Of a DNA stretch of 64,000 nt, positions 44,969 through 54,021 are shown in pieces. This stretch comes from JAAUTT01 sp963846585 (GTDB lineage Bacteria; Bacteroidota; Bacteroidia; Bacteroidales; JAAUTT01), in NCBI GenBank assembly GCA_963846585.1, contig CAWJWO010000003.1, forward strand, positions 1 through 64,000. The letters are read 5' to 3'. Below the pieces are notes generated by a model. The model made no database searches, was not told the origin of the DNA, and saw nothing but the letters and a program-made list of their open reading frames with translations. The translations under genes were made by a program, and so were the position numbers. Within the stretch, counting starts at the first letter, position 1; each line of letters opens with the position of its first letter.

Positions 44969-45610
44969 ATGATAAAAATTAAAATATTTGTTTTCAATCC
45001 TATACAGGAGAATACGTTCGTTTTAAGTGATGAAACCGGATCCTGTATAATAATTGATGCCGGATGTTATACACAGGCAGAGAAAAAAATGCTTGAATTT
45101 TATATTACGTCGAATAATCTTAAACCCAAAAAGCTGATTATGACACATTGTCATTTTGACCATGTAATGGGTAGCAGTTTCGTTTATAAAACTTATAATA
45201 CTTCTGTTGAAGCTCATCAGATGGATATTCCATTACTTTCAAATGCACATAGTCATGGATTGCTTCATGGACTTGATGTTGAAGAACCAGCTGTTGTAAA
45301 CGAATTTCTGGATGAAGATAAGGATGTCAGGTTTGGCAATTCCATTTTAAAAATTTTCCATGTCCCGGGCCATTCGCCTGGAAGCATTGCTTTTTATTGC
45401 AAAGAACAAAACTTTGTAATTGTTGGTGATGTGCTGTTTAGAGGGAGTATTGGCCGTACAGATTTACCAGGTGCCAGTTATGATCAGCTTATGAAAAGTA
45501 TTTTTACTAAATTAATGACGCTTCCTCCCCAAACTGAAGTATATCCGGGTCATGGACCCTCAACTACAATACATGAGGAAGCGCTTTCGAATCCTTTTTT
45601 AATTGGATAA
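44969..45610 (+). CDS. MBL-fold hydrolase (glyoxalase II-like)
   Basis: 213-aa metallo-beta-lactamase-fold protein with the full binuclear site: THCHFDH near residue 59, GHSPGS, GDVLFRGSIGRTD and YPGHGP. It resembles the short YcbL/glyoxalase II-like group, which hydrolyses thioesters or related bonds; the physiological substrate is not known. Probably co-transcribed with pcm. Confidence 0.85.
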   Translation: MIKIKIFVFNPIQENTFVLSDETGSCIIIDAGCYTQAEKKMLEFYITSNNLKPKKLIMTHCHFDHVMGSSFVYKTYNTSVEAHQMDIPLLSNAHSHGLLHGLDVEEPAVVNEFLDEDKDVRFGNSILKIFHVPGHSPGSIAFYCKEQNFVIVGDVLFRGSIGRTDLPGASYDQLMKSIFTKLMTLPPQTEVYPGHGPSTTIHEEALSNPFLIG

Positions 45611-45611
45611 A

Positions 45612-45829
45612 AGAACCAGGAACCAAGAACCAGGAACCAGGACAGAAGATAGAGAACAGAAAACAGAAGACAGAATGATAAATGATTTGAGATTTTTGAA
45701 TCTAGAATTTAGATTTAAGATTTAAAAAATTTAGTCAATAGTAAAACAAAAAAATCTTAAATCACAAATCTAAATTCTGGAATCTTAAATCATACAGTCT
45801 TGGCTCGTGGTTCTTGGCTCCTGGTTCTA
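45612..45829 (+). repeat. ~215-bp composite repeat element, copy B
   Basis: Starts with AGAACCA/GGAACCA heptads, continues through an ARACAGA block and a GATTT/AATCT core, and ends with inverse TCTTGGC/TCCTGGT heptads. The core (about 45665-45800) matches the reverse complement of copy A (36317-36519) with only a few differences. It lies between the MBL-fold gene and gcvP. Confidence 0.88.
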
Positions 45830-45856
45830 TTTTTATAATTTTAATAATACAAAAAC

Positions 45857-48706
45857 ATGCCAAACAAAGAGTTTATTGCACGTCACATTGGTCCAAGAGC
45901 TTTTGAATTAGATTTTATGTTAAAGAAAATAGGGGTATTATCATTGGATGAATTAATTGATAAAACCATTCCTGAAAACATAAGATTGCAGCGACCGCTT
46001 GACTTACCGGAACCATTTAGTGAGTACGAATATCTAAAGGATTTACGTAAAATTGCTGAAAAAAATAAAATTTTCAGGACATACATCGGTCAGGGATACT
46101 ATAATACAATAACTCCATCCGTTATTAAACGCAATATTCTTGAGAATCCAGGCTGGTACACATCCTATACGCCATACCAGGCAGAAATTTCACAGGGCCG
46201 ATTGGAAGCATTGCTTAATTTCCAGACTATGGTAATTGATTTAACCGGCATGGAGATAGCCAATGCATCTTTACTTGATGAAGCCACAGCAGCGGCCGAG
46301 GCAATGATAATGCTTTACAATACCCGTTCAAAAAAATCCAATAAGAATGAAGCTAAACATTTTGTTGCTGATATAAATATTTACCCACAAACATTAAGTG
46401 TTTTAAAATCAAGAGCTGAGGGTATTGGGATTGAATTAGTTATCACCGATATAACATCTTTCAATTTCGACGAAAAGGTATTTGGGATTTTAATTCAATA
46501 TCCCAACAGCAATGGAGCGGTTTGCAAATATGAACAACTTACCGGTAAAGTTCATGAGATGGATATAAATGTAGTGGTAGCGGCCGACCTGTTATCGCTT
46601 GTATTATATACGCCTCCTGGGGAATGGGGTGCTGACGTAGTTATTGGCTCTACACAACGTTTTGGTGTCCCGATTGGTTTTGGAGGCCCGCATGCGGCTT
46701 ATTTTGCAACCAGTGAGTCATTTAAGCGATATATTCCTGGCAGGATTATTGGAGTATCTATAGATGCAAACGAAAAAAAGGCGTTGCGAATGGCTTTACA
46801 AACAAGGGAACAGCATATTAAAAGAGAAAAAGCTACTTCAAATATTTGTACCGCCCAGGCTCTTCTTGCAATCATGGCCGGAATGTACACGGTATACCAT
46901 GGTCCTGAAGGTTTAAAAAATATTGCATTAAGAATTAATTATCTTACAGGTTTATTATCAGAAATACTCGAAAAACTTGGTTGTAAACAGTTAAACAGGA
47001 ATTATTTTGATACATTGGATATATTGCTGCCCGCAAATATAAAATCCAATATTGTGGAAAAAATGGCATTAGCCCATGAAATGAACTTCCTATTTAAAAA
47101 TGACAATAAAATTGGGATTAGCCTTGATGAAACCACTACATTACAAGACGTTATCGAAATAGGATCAGTATTTGCCGAGGCTTTAGAGAAAAATTATGTT
47201 GATATAAAAAATAATTCAATTTCGACCACTTTTGATAAATCTTTAAAAAGAACGACATCATATCTTCAAGCCGGAGTCTTTAACCTTTACCATAGCGAAA
47301 CTGAAATGATGCGCTACATTAAAAGGCTGGAAAGGAAAGATTTTTCATTAACACATTCAATGATTCCTTTAGGTTCCTGTACTATGAAACTTAATTCGGC
47401 TACTGAAATGTTTTCTAATAGCTGGCCCGGTTTTGCAGAAATTCATCCATTTGTTCCGCTGAATCAGGTTACCGGATATATTCAGCTAATAAATGAACTT
47501 GAATATTATTTGAAAAAAATAACCGGGTTTGAAGCAGTATCTTTTCAACCAAACTCTGGTGCAGCCGGAGAATACACAGGTTTACTGGTAATTAGGGAAT
47601 ATCATCGATATCATAATCAATCTCAAAGAAATGTCATTTTAATACCTTCTTCGGCACATGGTACAAATCCGGCAAGTGCAGCTATGGCAGGAATGATTAT
47701 TGAAGTTATAAGTTGTGATGAACAGGGAAATATAAAAATTAGTCATTTAAAGGAACTTGCTGAAAAACATAAAGCTAACCTTGCCGGATTAATGGTGACC
47801 TATCCTTCCACACATGGTGTATTCGAGCCGGGCATCAGGGAACTTATCGGTATTGTCCATCAATATGGCGGCTTGGTTTACATGGATGGAGCCAATATGA
47901 ATGCACAGGTAGGATTAACTAATCCTGCTTATATAGGAGCTGATATATGTCATCTTAATCTTCATAAGACATTTGCAATACCCCATGGTGGAGGTGGACC
48001 AGGCATGGGGCCGATTGCAGTTGCAAAACATCTGGTTGATTTTTTACCAACTCATCCATATAACAATACGGGAGGCAAACACGGAATAGATGCTGTTTCT
48101 GCTGCTCCCTTTGGTAGTGCAGGCATACTGTCAATATCACATGCGTATTGTAAATTGTTAGGAGGTGAGGGCCTGACTATGGCTACTAAAATTGCTGTAC
48201 TTAATGCTAACTATCTTGCAGCATGCTTAAAAGATTATTACCATGTACTTTACACAGGGCAAAATGGTTTTGTAGCTCATGAAATGATCCTGGATTGCCG
48301 TCCGTTTAAGCAATTTTCAGAAATTACCGAAACCGACATTGCAAAACGTCTTATGGATTATGGTTTTCATGCACCAACTTTATCATTCCCGGTTCATGGC
48401 ACTTTGATGATTGAACCTACTGAAAGCGAATCACTACAGGAACTTAACAGGTTTATTGAAGCCCTCGTTTCAATTTATAACGAAATCATGGATATTTCTT
48501 CAGGAAAATCAGATAAAACTGATAACGTGCTTAAAAATGCCCCGCATTGTCAGGAGGTGCTTTTGGAAACCAGGTGGGATCACAAGTACGAAAGAAAAAA
48601 AGCTGCTTTTCCTCTTGATTGGGTAAAGGAAAATAAATTATGGCCGGCTGTCAGCCGTATTGACGATGCTTATGGAGACAGAAATCTTGTTTGTACCTGT
48701 TCCTGA
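45857..48706 (+). CDS. gcvP: glycine dehydrogenase (decarboxylating), P-protein
   Basis: PLP-dependent decarboxylase of the glycine cleavage system. 949 aa, a single-chain P-protein with both halves (bacteria with split P-proteins have two ~450-aa subunits). N-terminal RHIGP signature; PLP lysine K704 in HLNLHKTFAIPHGGGGPG. Partners gcvT, gcvH and lpd are not in the window. No glycine riboswitch was recognised upstream, where the composite repeat sits. Confidence 0.96.
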   Translation: MPNKEFIARHIGPRAFELDFMLKKIGVLSLDELIDKTIPENIRLQRPLDLPEPFSEYEYLKDLRKIAEKNKIFRTYIGQGYYNTITPSVIKRNILENPGWYTSYTPYQAEISQGRLEALLNFQTMVIDLTGMEIANASLLDEATAAAEAMIMLYNTRSKKSNKNEAKHFVADINIYPQTLSVLKSRAEGIGIELVITDITSFNFDEKVFGILIQYPNSNGAVCKYEQLTGKVHEMDINVVVAADLLSLVLYTPPGEWGADVVIGSTQRFGVPIGFGGPHAAYFATSESFKRYIPGRIIGVSIDANEKKALRMALQTREQHIKREKATSNICTAQALLAIMAGMYTVYHGPEGLKNIALRINYLTGLLSEILEKLGCKQLNRNYFDTLDILLPANIKSNIVEKMALAHEMNFLFKNDNKIGISLDETTTLQDVIEIGSVFAEALEKNYVDIKNNSISTTFDKSLKRTTSYLQAGVFNLYHSETEMMRYIKRLERKDFSLTHSMIPLGSCTMKLNSATEMFSNSWPGFAEIHPFVPLNQVTGYIQLINELEYYLKKITGFEAVSFQPNSGAAGEYTGLLVIREYHRYHNQSQRNVILIPSSAHGTNPASAAMAGMIIEVISCDEQGNIKISHLKELAEKHKANLAGLMVTYPSTHGVFEPGIRELIGIVHQYGGLVYMDGANMNAQVGLTNPAYIGADICHLNLHKTFAIPHGGGGPGMGPIAVAKHLVDFLPTHPYNNTGGKHGIDAVSAAPFGSAGILSISHAYCKLLGGEGLTMATKIAVLNANYLAACLKDYYHVLYTGQNGFVAHEMILDCRPFKQFSEITETDIAKRLMDYGFHAPTLSFPVHGTLMIEPTESESLQELNRFIEALVSIYNEIMDISSGKSDKTDNVLKNAPHCQEVLLETRWDHKYERKKAAFPLDWVKENKLWPAVSRIDDAYGDRNLVCTCS

Positions 48707-48714
48707 AAAAATGC

Positions 48715-48855
48715 AGAGGACAGAAGGCAGAATATAAGATTTAAGATTTAAGAATCTAGATTTAAGAATTAAGATTTGGGAATTACAACATTGGTAAAAC
48801 TTTTTAAATCTAAAATCTAAAATCTAGAATCTTAAATTATAAGTCCCTGGCCCCT
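48715..48855. repeat. inverted 7-nt mosaic arrays between gcvP and dapL
   Basis: Nine heptads in register at 48715-48777 (AGAAGGC, then AAGATTT/TAGATTT), then AAAATCT/AGAATCT heptads passing into CTGGCCC-type at about 48804-48855. They lie between convergent genes, where a bidirectional terminator would be expected. Confidence 0.82.
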
Positions 48856-48898
48856 ATTATGATGAGCGAAATGTAATGCTATTAATGAAATACAATAA

Positions 48899-50125
48899 TC
48901 AGAGCTTTTTTATTCTATCCATAGCTTCGAGGACATTTTCCCTTTCAGTAAAAGCTGAAAGCCTTATATAACCTTCCCCTGAAGGGCCGAATCCTGATCC
49001 GGGAGTAGTTACTATATTAGCTTCATAGAGGAGCTTATCAAAAAGTTCCCAGGATTTCATTCCGTTTTTTGTTTTTATCCATACATATGGGGCATTTTTA
49101 CCCCCTGACACCTCAAATCCCTCATCTTTAAGATTTTGAGATATAATCCCTGCATTTTCAAGATAGTAATTAATAACATTTCTTGTTTCAATTTTTCCCT
49201 GATTTGTATAAATAGCTGCAGCTGCCTTCTGAACTGGGTAGGACACTCCGTTAAACTTAGTAGTTTGTCTTCTCAGCCACAATGGTTTTACAGGCTGCGC
49301 ATTATTATTTGAGTCAAAAGCAACCAGCTCATGAGGAACAACTGTATATGCACATCTGGTACCTGTAAATCCTGCTGTTTTTGAAAAACTTCTGAATTCA
49401 ATTGCAACCTGTTTAGCTCCTTCTATTTCAAAAATCGAATGTGGAATTTCCTTATCAACAATATACGCTTCATATGCTGAATCATATAATATAATACATT
49501 TATTGGCAATAGCATACGCAACCCATTTTTGAAGTATTTCCTTTGAGGCTACTGACCCTGTGGGGTTATTTGGAAAACATAAAAATATCAGGTCAGGTTT
49601 TTCCACGGGGAAATCAGGGATAAATCCATTTGCCTTATTACAAGGCATATATATAATATTTTCAAAATAACCATTTTCCAGACATGCACCCGTTTTCCCT
49701 GACATAACGGTAGTATCGGCATATACCGGGTAAACAGGATCGCATATGGCAATTTTGTTTGATAATCCGAAAATATCCTGAATATTTCCGGTATCGGACT
49801 TTGCCCCGTCAGAAATAAATATATCGTCATTTGGAATATCGACACCTCTTGCTTTATAATCGTTTAACCTGATTAAATCCCTCAGGAATTCATATCCCTG
49901 ATCAGGACTGTATCCTTTAAAAGTATCAGCTTTTCCCATTTCTTCAACTCCCGCGTGAAAAGCCTTTATAACAGAAGGCACCAAGGGTTGCGTAACATCT
50001 CCTATTCCCATATGGATAATTTTTTTACCAGGGTTCAATTTTGCAAATTCCTTTACACGTCGCCCAATTTCGGGGAATAAATAACCAGCTTTAAGTTTCA
50101 GATAATGTTCGTTTATTAATGCCAT
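48899..50125 (-). CDS. dapL: LL-diaminopimelate aminotransferase
   Basis: PLP enzyme that converts tetrahydrodipicolinate to LL-diaminopimelate in one step, bypassing the DapD/C/E route. 408 aa; motifs GIGDVTQPL, YSPDQGYEFLRDLI, FPNNPTG and the PLP lysine K249 in RSFSKTAGFTGTRC. Its product needs a DapF epimerase to become meso-diaminopimelate, which makes the altered DapF homologue nearby notable. Confidence 0.94.
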   Translation of the reverse strand: MALINEHYLKLKAGYLFPEIGRRVKEFAKLNPGKKIIHMGIGDVTQPLVPSVIKAFHAGVEEMGKADTFKGYSPDQGYEFLRDLIRLNDYKARGVDIPNDDIFISDGAKSDTGNIQDIFGLSNKIAICDPVYPVYADTTVMSGKTGACLENGYFENIIYMPCNKANGFIPDFPVEKPDLIFLCFPNNPTGSVASKEILQKWVAYAIANKCIILYDSAYEAYIVDKEIPHSIFEIEGAKQVAIEFRSFSKTAGFTGTRCAYTVVPHELVAFDSNNNAQPVKPLWLRRQTTKFNGVSYPVQKAAAAIYTNQGKIETRNVINYYLENAGIISQNLKDEGFEVSGGKNAPYVWIKTKNGMKSWELFDKLLYEANIVTTPGSGFGPSGEGYIRLSAFTERENVLEAMDRIKKL

Positions 50126-50189
50126 ACATTTTTGATTATTTGGGTTTGTCCCTAAAGTCCATAGCTTTCATTATATTAGTTATTGTAAT

Positions 50190-50407
50190 GGGTTAGGGGC
50201 TAGTGGCCAGGGACTAGTGAAATAAATATAACTTATAAACTTTGTATTTTAAGAAAACATATTAAATGATTTACTATATCATGCCACCTACAAAGTTAAA
50301 ATATTTTACAGCGTCAACAAGAAAATATAAATATTACATTAAAGTTGTCTAAATTTCAGGGACTTGCCTCTATTCCCTAATCCCTGGCCCCTAATCCCTG
50401 ATCCCTG
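50190..50407. repeat. inverted 7-nt arrays in the dapL upstream gap
   Basis: Four GGGCTAG/GGACTAG heptads (50190-50217) face five ATCCCTG/GCCCCTA heptads (50373-50407), bracketing about 155 bp that includes a candidate dapL promoter. The 50126-50491 gap has no gene. Confidence 0.75.
50291..50320 (-). promoter_or_regulatory. candidate dapL promoter
   Basis: On the minus strand TTG (50318-50320), a 19-nt spacer and TAACTTTG (50291-50298) fit the Bacteroidota consensus; the leader would be about 160 nt. Confidence 0.4.
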
Positions 50408-50491
50408 ACCATGTTTTGAACACAAATACAATTACATTGTTCTTAAGATAAATTATTGTAAATTATTTAATAACATTTAAAACTATTAATT

Positions 50492-50842
50492 ATGAGTAAA
50501 TTTTTTCGTTGGACAGGATATGTTTCTACTGCTATCGGATTTGTATTAATTGTCCTTGGGGTTGTCGGACATATTTGTCATAGATTTTGTAATGCGGCTG
50601 CCTGTAGTATGCAACATGGTGATAATATGCAACATCCCTGCAGCTGTATGCAACATCCCGGATTATTCGGTGCTGCAATAAGTTTTCTTGTACTTGCAAT
50701 TACATTATTTATAATTTCCGACCTATGTTGTAGTAGTGGCTGTCATGACCATAAAGGCAGCTGCGGATGCGGAGAAAAAGGAGAATGTGGATGCGTGCAT
50801 GATCATGGGCATGAGCATGAACATAAGGAAGAAAATAAATAA
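50492..50842 (+). CDS. Cys/His-rich two-span membrane protein
   Basis: 116 aa: a short basic start, membrane span 1 (about 9-30), a loop rich in Cys, His and Met (HICHRFCNAAACSMQHGDNM, HPCSCMQHP), span 2 (about 59-79), and a cytoplasm-or-periplasm tail with CC, CHDHKGSCGCG, CGC and a HDHGHEHEH run. The spacing of ligands suggests metal binding (Cu or Zn) on both sides of the loop. No family is recognised and there is no metal transporter beside it. Confidence 0.65.
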   Translation: MSKFFRWTGYVSTAIGFVLIVLGVVGHICHRFCNAAACSMQHGDNMQHPCSCMQHPGLFGAAISFLVLAITLFIISDLCCSSGCHDHKGSCGCGEKGECGCVHDHGHEHEHKEENK

Positions 50843-50858
50843 TTTTCTCGCTTAAAAA

Positions 50859-51497
50859 TCAATCATTTACTTTTAGTAGTGACACGTCATGACGTGTCAC
50901 TACATCTGAAGATTTCAAAAGCAGTTTAAAATTGATATCGATTATTTCTTTTACCTGGACCATTCCAAAAAATTTTTTCGGAGGTTCAAGGTTAAAGTCA
51001 CGGATGTTCACTTTTTGATGTCCTGAAGTAATAAAATCATTGCCATTATTTGTGGTATGAAAACGTATCGCGTAATTCCGGTTTACACCTCCAATAGTAA
51101 TTTCTACTGCTGTAGAACTATCTGTTACATTTTTTGCTGACTCAGTTATACTAAAATGTGTAATATAAATATGCATATCAGGGTAACGTTTCCCTTTTAC
51201 AAGGTCGATAAAATCGCTTTTTATTCCCGGATTATCCGATTCAAAATATTTAACCGGTAAAGTCATATCAACTTTGTAATCCTGTACATTTCGAACGCCA
51301 GTCAGAGTAATATCGGGATATATCTGAATTGAATTGTTTTTAGCCAGACAGGTAAGGCTGAATGAATTAATATTGGTAAATCCGTCTATTTTTATTGTAC
51401 ATTCTGGAATTAATATTGATTGATTACAGTCCTGGCCTTTTGACGGCAATAACCAGGTAATTAAAAAGGTTAGACAATATAAATACTTATTTAGCAT
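50859..51497 (-). CDS. divergent YceI-like periplasmic protein
   Basis: 212 aa with a signal peptide (LYCLTFLITWLLPSKG). The C-terminal half matches the YceI family end seen in the gene at 53001 (DFNLEPPKKFFGMVQVKEIIDINFKLLL versus DFAVKPPTAMMGMLTTGNETDINFEVLF). YceI proteins are lipocalin-like barrels that bind isoprenoid lipids; the ligand here is unknown. The last ~15 residues (VVTRHDVSLL...) are encoded by a 28-bp palindrome and extend beyond the family end, so they look acquired with the repeat. It is the last of three same-strand genes with the porin. Confidence 0.65.
   Translation of the reverse strand: MLNKYLYCLTFLITWLLPSKGQDCNQSILIPECTIKIDGFTNINSFSLTCLAKNNSIQIYPDITLTGVRNVQDYKVDMTLPVKYFESDNPGIKSDFIDLVKGKRYPDMHIYITHFSITESAKNVTDSSTAVEITIGGVNRNYAIRFHTTNNGNDFITSGHQKVNIRDFNLEPPKKFFGMVQVKEIIDINFKLLLKSSDVVTRHDVSLLKVND
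50876..50903. repeat. 28-bp perfect palindrome, REP-like
   Basis: GTAGTGACACGTCA followed by its exact reverse complement. It lies inside the 3' end of the YceI-like gene and near the end of the convergent Cys/His-rich gene. Palindromes of this style are dispersed in many bacterial genomes and are often moved by RAYT transposases. Confidence 0.75.
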
Positions 51498-51535
51498 AAT
51501 TATATATTCTCTTTATTTCTTACCTAATATTTAAT

Positions 51536-51630
51536 AGGTTGTAAATGTTGTATAGGTTGTAAAGGTTGTAAATTTTGTATTAGTTGGAATAGTTGCCGGC
51601 TGCTAACAACTAACAACCAGCAACTAACAA
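51536..51630. repeat. 9-nt then 7-nt arrays between YceI-like and porin genes
   Basis: Five AGGTTGTAA-type nonads (51536-51580) and four CTAACAA-type heptads (51603-51630) ending just before the porin stop codon. Confidence 0.8.
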
Positions 51631-51635
51631 CTATT

Positions 51636-52976
51636 TTAGAATGATATGCCGGCTTCAACCATTATACCACTAAATCCGGCACTTGAACCATATGCATTAG
51701 AGCCAAGGGTTGGACCATAAAAGTTGTTATATACCTGGTTAACATATTCTATTTTGCTTACGATATTAGGTGTTAAATACCACCCAAGTACAATTTGAAC
51801 ACGATCAACAGACAAGTTATAATCCATTTCTTTAACAGCGTCATAACGTACACCGCCATAGAACTGGCTTAATTTACCAAAATGATATATACCTTCAACG
51901 GCAGTTTGTTCAAAATTGAAACTACCCGTTAAACCGGTCCCATTACTGCTTATACCAATAGCTGCTGAGCCGGGAGCTGTTTTACCTGTCGCATTTTCAA
52001 AAGTTCCGAAGAATTCCAGTCCTTTGTATCGTAACAAAAGGCTTATAACATAAGAATTATCCTCATCGTACGTAATAGCAGTAGGGAAGTCGCCTGAAAA
52101 GAAATTATCTGCTATATTAACATCATTTGCAGGGACACTTGATGGACGGTTCATCACTAGGTAATATCGTGAACCTGCCCTGTCGCCTCCATATAGATAA
52201 CCGCCTCCCTGGTTCTTGCCCTGGTGATATCCGGAAACTGTTAAACGTAATCTGAAATCCGGAGTAATTTGTTTATCATAACCAATTTTACCATAAGCTG
52301 CTAATTGACTTAATACATTCCAAGATGAGTATGTGGTTATAGCCGGGGTTGTTTTGGTTGCTGGTATTGTTACTTGAGAAGAAAACACCTGGTTAACAGT
52401 ACCTGTACCTACTCCAGCCATTGCCAGCCACCCGTTATTTCTGAATAAAACTTCAATTGCAGGGCATGTGGTAAAAGCATCCATAATATAATTACCTATA
52501 AATGCGTTTCGAACGAGCCTGCCATTATCTGTCCTTCGGAAATGTTCGTCACCGTAATTGATTTCCATTTCGCCAACTTTTATTGTAAGGTAATCCATAA
52601 TTTTATCAGCTACCGGACTATTAATAAATGGCAGACGGTCGATTTGTAAGAATCCCCCTTTAACAATACCAGCATCATGATGCCTGGAAGATAGATAATC
52701 AACCAAATTGACCCTTATACCCTTAGCTAAATAGGCATCTATATTTAAATTAGCTTCAGGTAAGTTGAAGCCTCTTCCTACAGGAACAAGAATTGAATCA
52801 GCATGTTGAGCCAGGTTTTGATACTGAATGCCAAAATCGGCACCGATTTTAACTTTTAAAGTGTCAAATGTGTCAGATAATTTTGACTCTTCAAAGGTTT
52901 GCCCAATTTGTCCGTATTGTCCAAACGAATATTGTGCAATTAGAATTGTTGTGAGAAGTGTAAATAAGTGTTTCAT
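51636..52976 (-). CDS. outer-membrane porin-like beta-barrel protein
   Basis: 446 aa: signal peptide (HLFTLLTTILIAQYSFG), then alternating amphipathic strands to a terminal Phe (MVEAGISF), the usual C-terminal signal for barrel insertion. Segments such as KVGEMEINYGDEHFRRTDNG and QFYGGVRYDAVKEMDYNLSVDRVQIVLGWYLTPNIVSKIEYVNQ recall phosphate-selective-type porins. Substrate unknown. Its position between two YceI-type genes suggests a shared envelope function. Confidence 0.7.
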   Translation of the reverse strand: MKHLFTLLTTILIAQYSFGQYGQIGQTFEESKLSDTFDTLKVKIGADFGIQYQNLAQHADSILVPVGRGFNLPEANLNIDAYLAKGIRVNLVDYLSSRHHDAGIVKGGFLQIDRLPFINSPVADKIMDYLTIKVGEMEINYGDEHFRRTDNGRLVRNAFIGNYIMDAFTTCPAIEVLFRNNGWLAMAGVGTGTVNQVFSSQVTIPATKTTPAITTYSSWNVLSQLAAYGKIGYDKQITPDFRLRLTVSGYHQGKNQGGGYLYGGDRAGSRYYLVMNRPSSVPANDVNIADNFFSGDFPTAITYDEDNSYVISLLLRYKGLEFFGTFENATGKTAPGSAAIGISSNGTGLTGSFNFEQTAVEGIYHFGKLSQFYGGVRYDAVKEMDYNLSVDRVQIVLGWYLTPNIVSKIEYVNQVYNNFYGPTLGSNAYGSSAGFSGIMVEAGISF

Positions 52977-53000
52977 AAAAAAAAAGTTAGGTTAATATAA

Positions 53001-53639
53001 TTATGGTTTAAATAATACTTCAAAATTTATATCTGTTTCATTGCCGGTTGTTAACATTCCCATCATAGCCGTAGGTGGTTTAACGGCAAAATCGGACATT
53101 TTAATTTTTATTTCCCCTTTAATTGTAACTGATCCGTCTTTGGATATTATATAAGTTCCAGAAATAGTTTTTGGTTGTGTTACTCCGGCGATAGTCATCT
53201 GCCCAACGGCAGAAACATTATTTTTTCCTGACAGGGTAACTGCTGCTGACTGAAAGGTGATATACGGGAACTTATCATTTTTAAGAGCATCCATAGTTTT
53301 TGAATCCATGAGGCTTTTACCGCTTTTTATTGAATTTACGGTTATTTTAACCGACACTTTGTCAATTTTCGTTAAGGAAGTACCGTCCAAAGTTGCTGAC
53401 ATGTCCCCATTCACTTGCCCGACAGTGCTTTCCCAGTCGTGAAGGTTCGATGTTCCTTTAATGAGGACTTTATTTGCCGTGGATGGTGCCAATTTATAGG
53501 TATTCTGTCCTATAACCGGAACAGCAATCAAAAACAAACAAATTATCAGGCACTGAATTTTATTGTAAGCATTACTTACAACTAACCCGGATTTGAATGG
53601 AGAAAAGAAATTTTGTTTAACAAGTTTATATCCAGACAT
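53001..53639 (-). CDS. YceI family periplasmic protein
   Basis: 212 aa. The YceI domain starts at TYKLAPSTANKVLIKGTSNLHDWES and ends DFAVKPPTAMMGMLTTGNETDINFEVLF. The signal peptide has an unusually long N-region (about 27 residues before IQCLIICLFLIAVPVIG); a later non-ATG start is possible. First of the three-gene set with the porin (24-bp gap) and the divergent YceI-like gene. Confidence 0.82.
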   Translation of the reverse strand: MSGYKLVKQNFFSPFKSGLVVSNAYNKIQCLIICLFLIAVPVIGQNTYKLAPSTANKVLIKGTSNLHDWESTVGQVNGDMSATLDGTSLTKIDKVSVKITVNSIKSGKSLMDSKTMDALKNDKFPYITFQSAAVTLSGKNNVSAVGQMTIAGVTQPKTISGTYIISKDGSVTIKGEIKIKMSDFAVKPPTAMMGMLTTGNETDINFEVLFKP

Positions 53640-53715
53640 AAATATATTTAAATATTAATACAATAATATAAAAAGATTTTAATATACTAAAATATAATTT
53701 AAAAATTTATAAGTC

Positions 53716-53818
53716 GAACCAGGAACCATCCTTCGACTACGCTCAGGAACCAGGAACCATCCTTCGACTACGCTCAGGAACCAGGAACCATCCTTCGACT
53801 ACGCTCAGGAACCAGGAC
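53716..53818. repeat. three 31-bp tandem units with the 17-nt cassette
   Basis: Each unit is GGAACCA, then TCCTTCGACTACGCTCA, then GGAACCA, repeated three times. The cassette also occurs twice near 44131-44171 and once inverted near 35541. The rest of the 53640-54021 gap is AT-rich with the hairpin at 53955 and a doubled ATGATGAGGCA after it. Confidence 0.88.
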
Positions 53819-53954
53819 ATAAAAAATTTTCAAATGATAAGAGAGACGATAAATAAAAGGCAGAATGCAGATTATTAAAGTGATTAAGATATTTTTATAA
53901 TTATTTAACAACTTACTAATAACTTTTGTTCAATCATTGTTATTCATTCATTTA

Positions 53955-53980
53955 TTGCCGTCGGTTAAAACCGACGGCAA
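53955..53980. terminator. 12-bp perfect stem-loop downstream of the serpin gene
   Basis: TTGCCGTCGGTT, a 2-nt loop, and its exact complement, 42 bp past the serpin stop. It could act as a terminator on the minus strand but lacks a U-run, and may instead be another dispersed palindrome. Confidence 0.55.
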
Positions 53981-54021
53981 TGATGAGGCAATGATGAGGC
54001 AATGAAGTATTAAGTAATTAA

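Noticed and set aside
45612..45856. Glycine riboswitch before gcvP
   Set aside because: The region is the composite repeat element; none of the conserved riboswitch core sequences could be seen.
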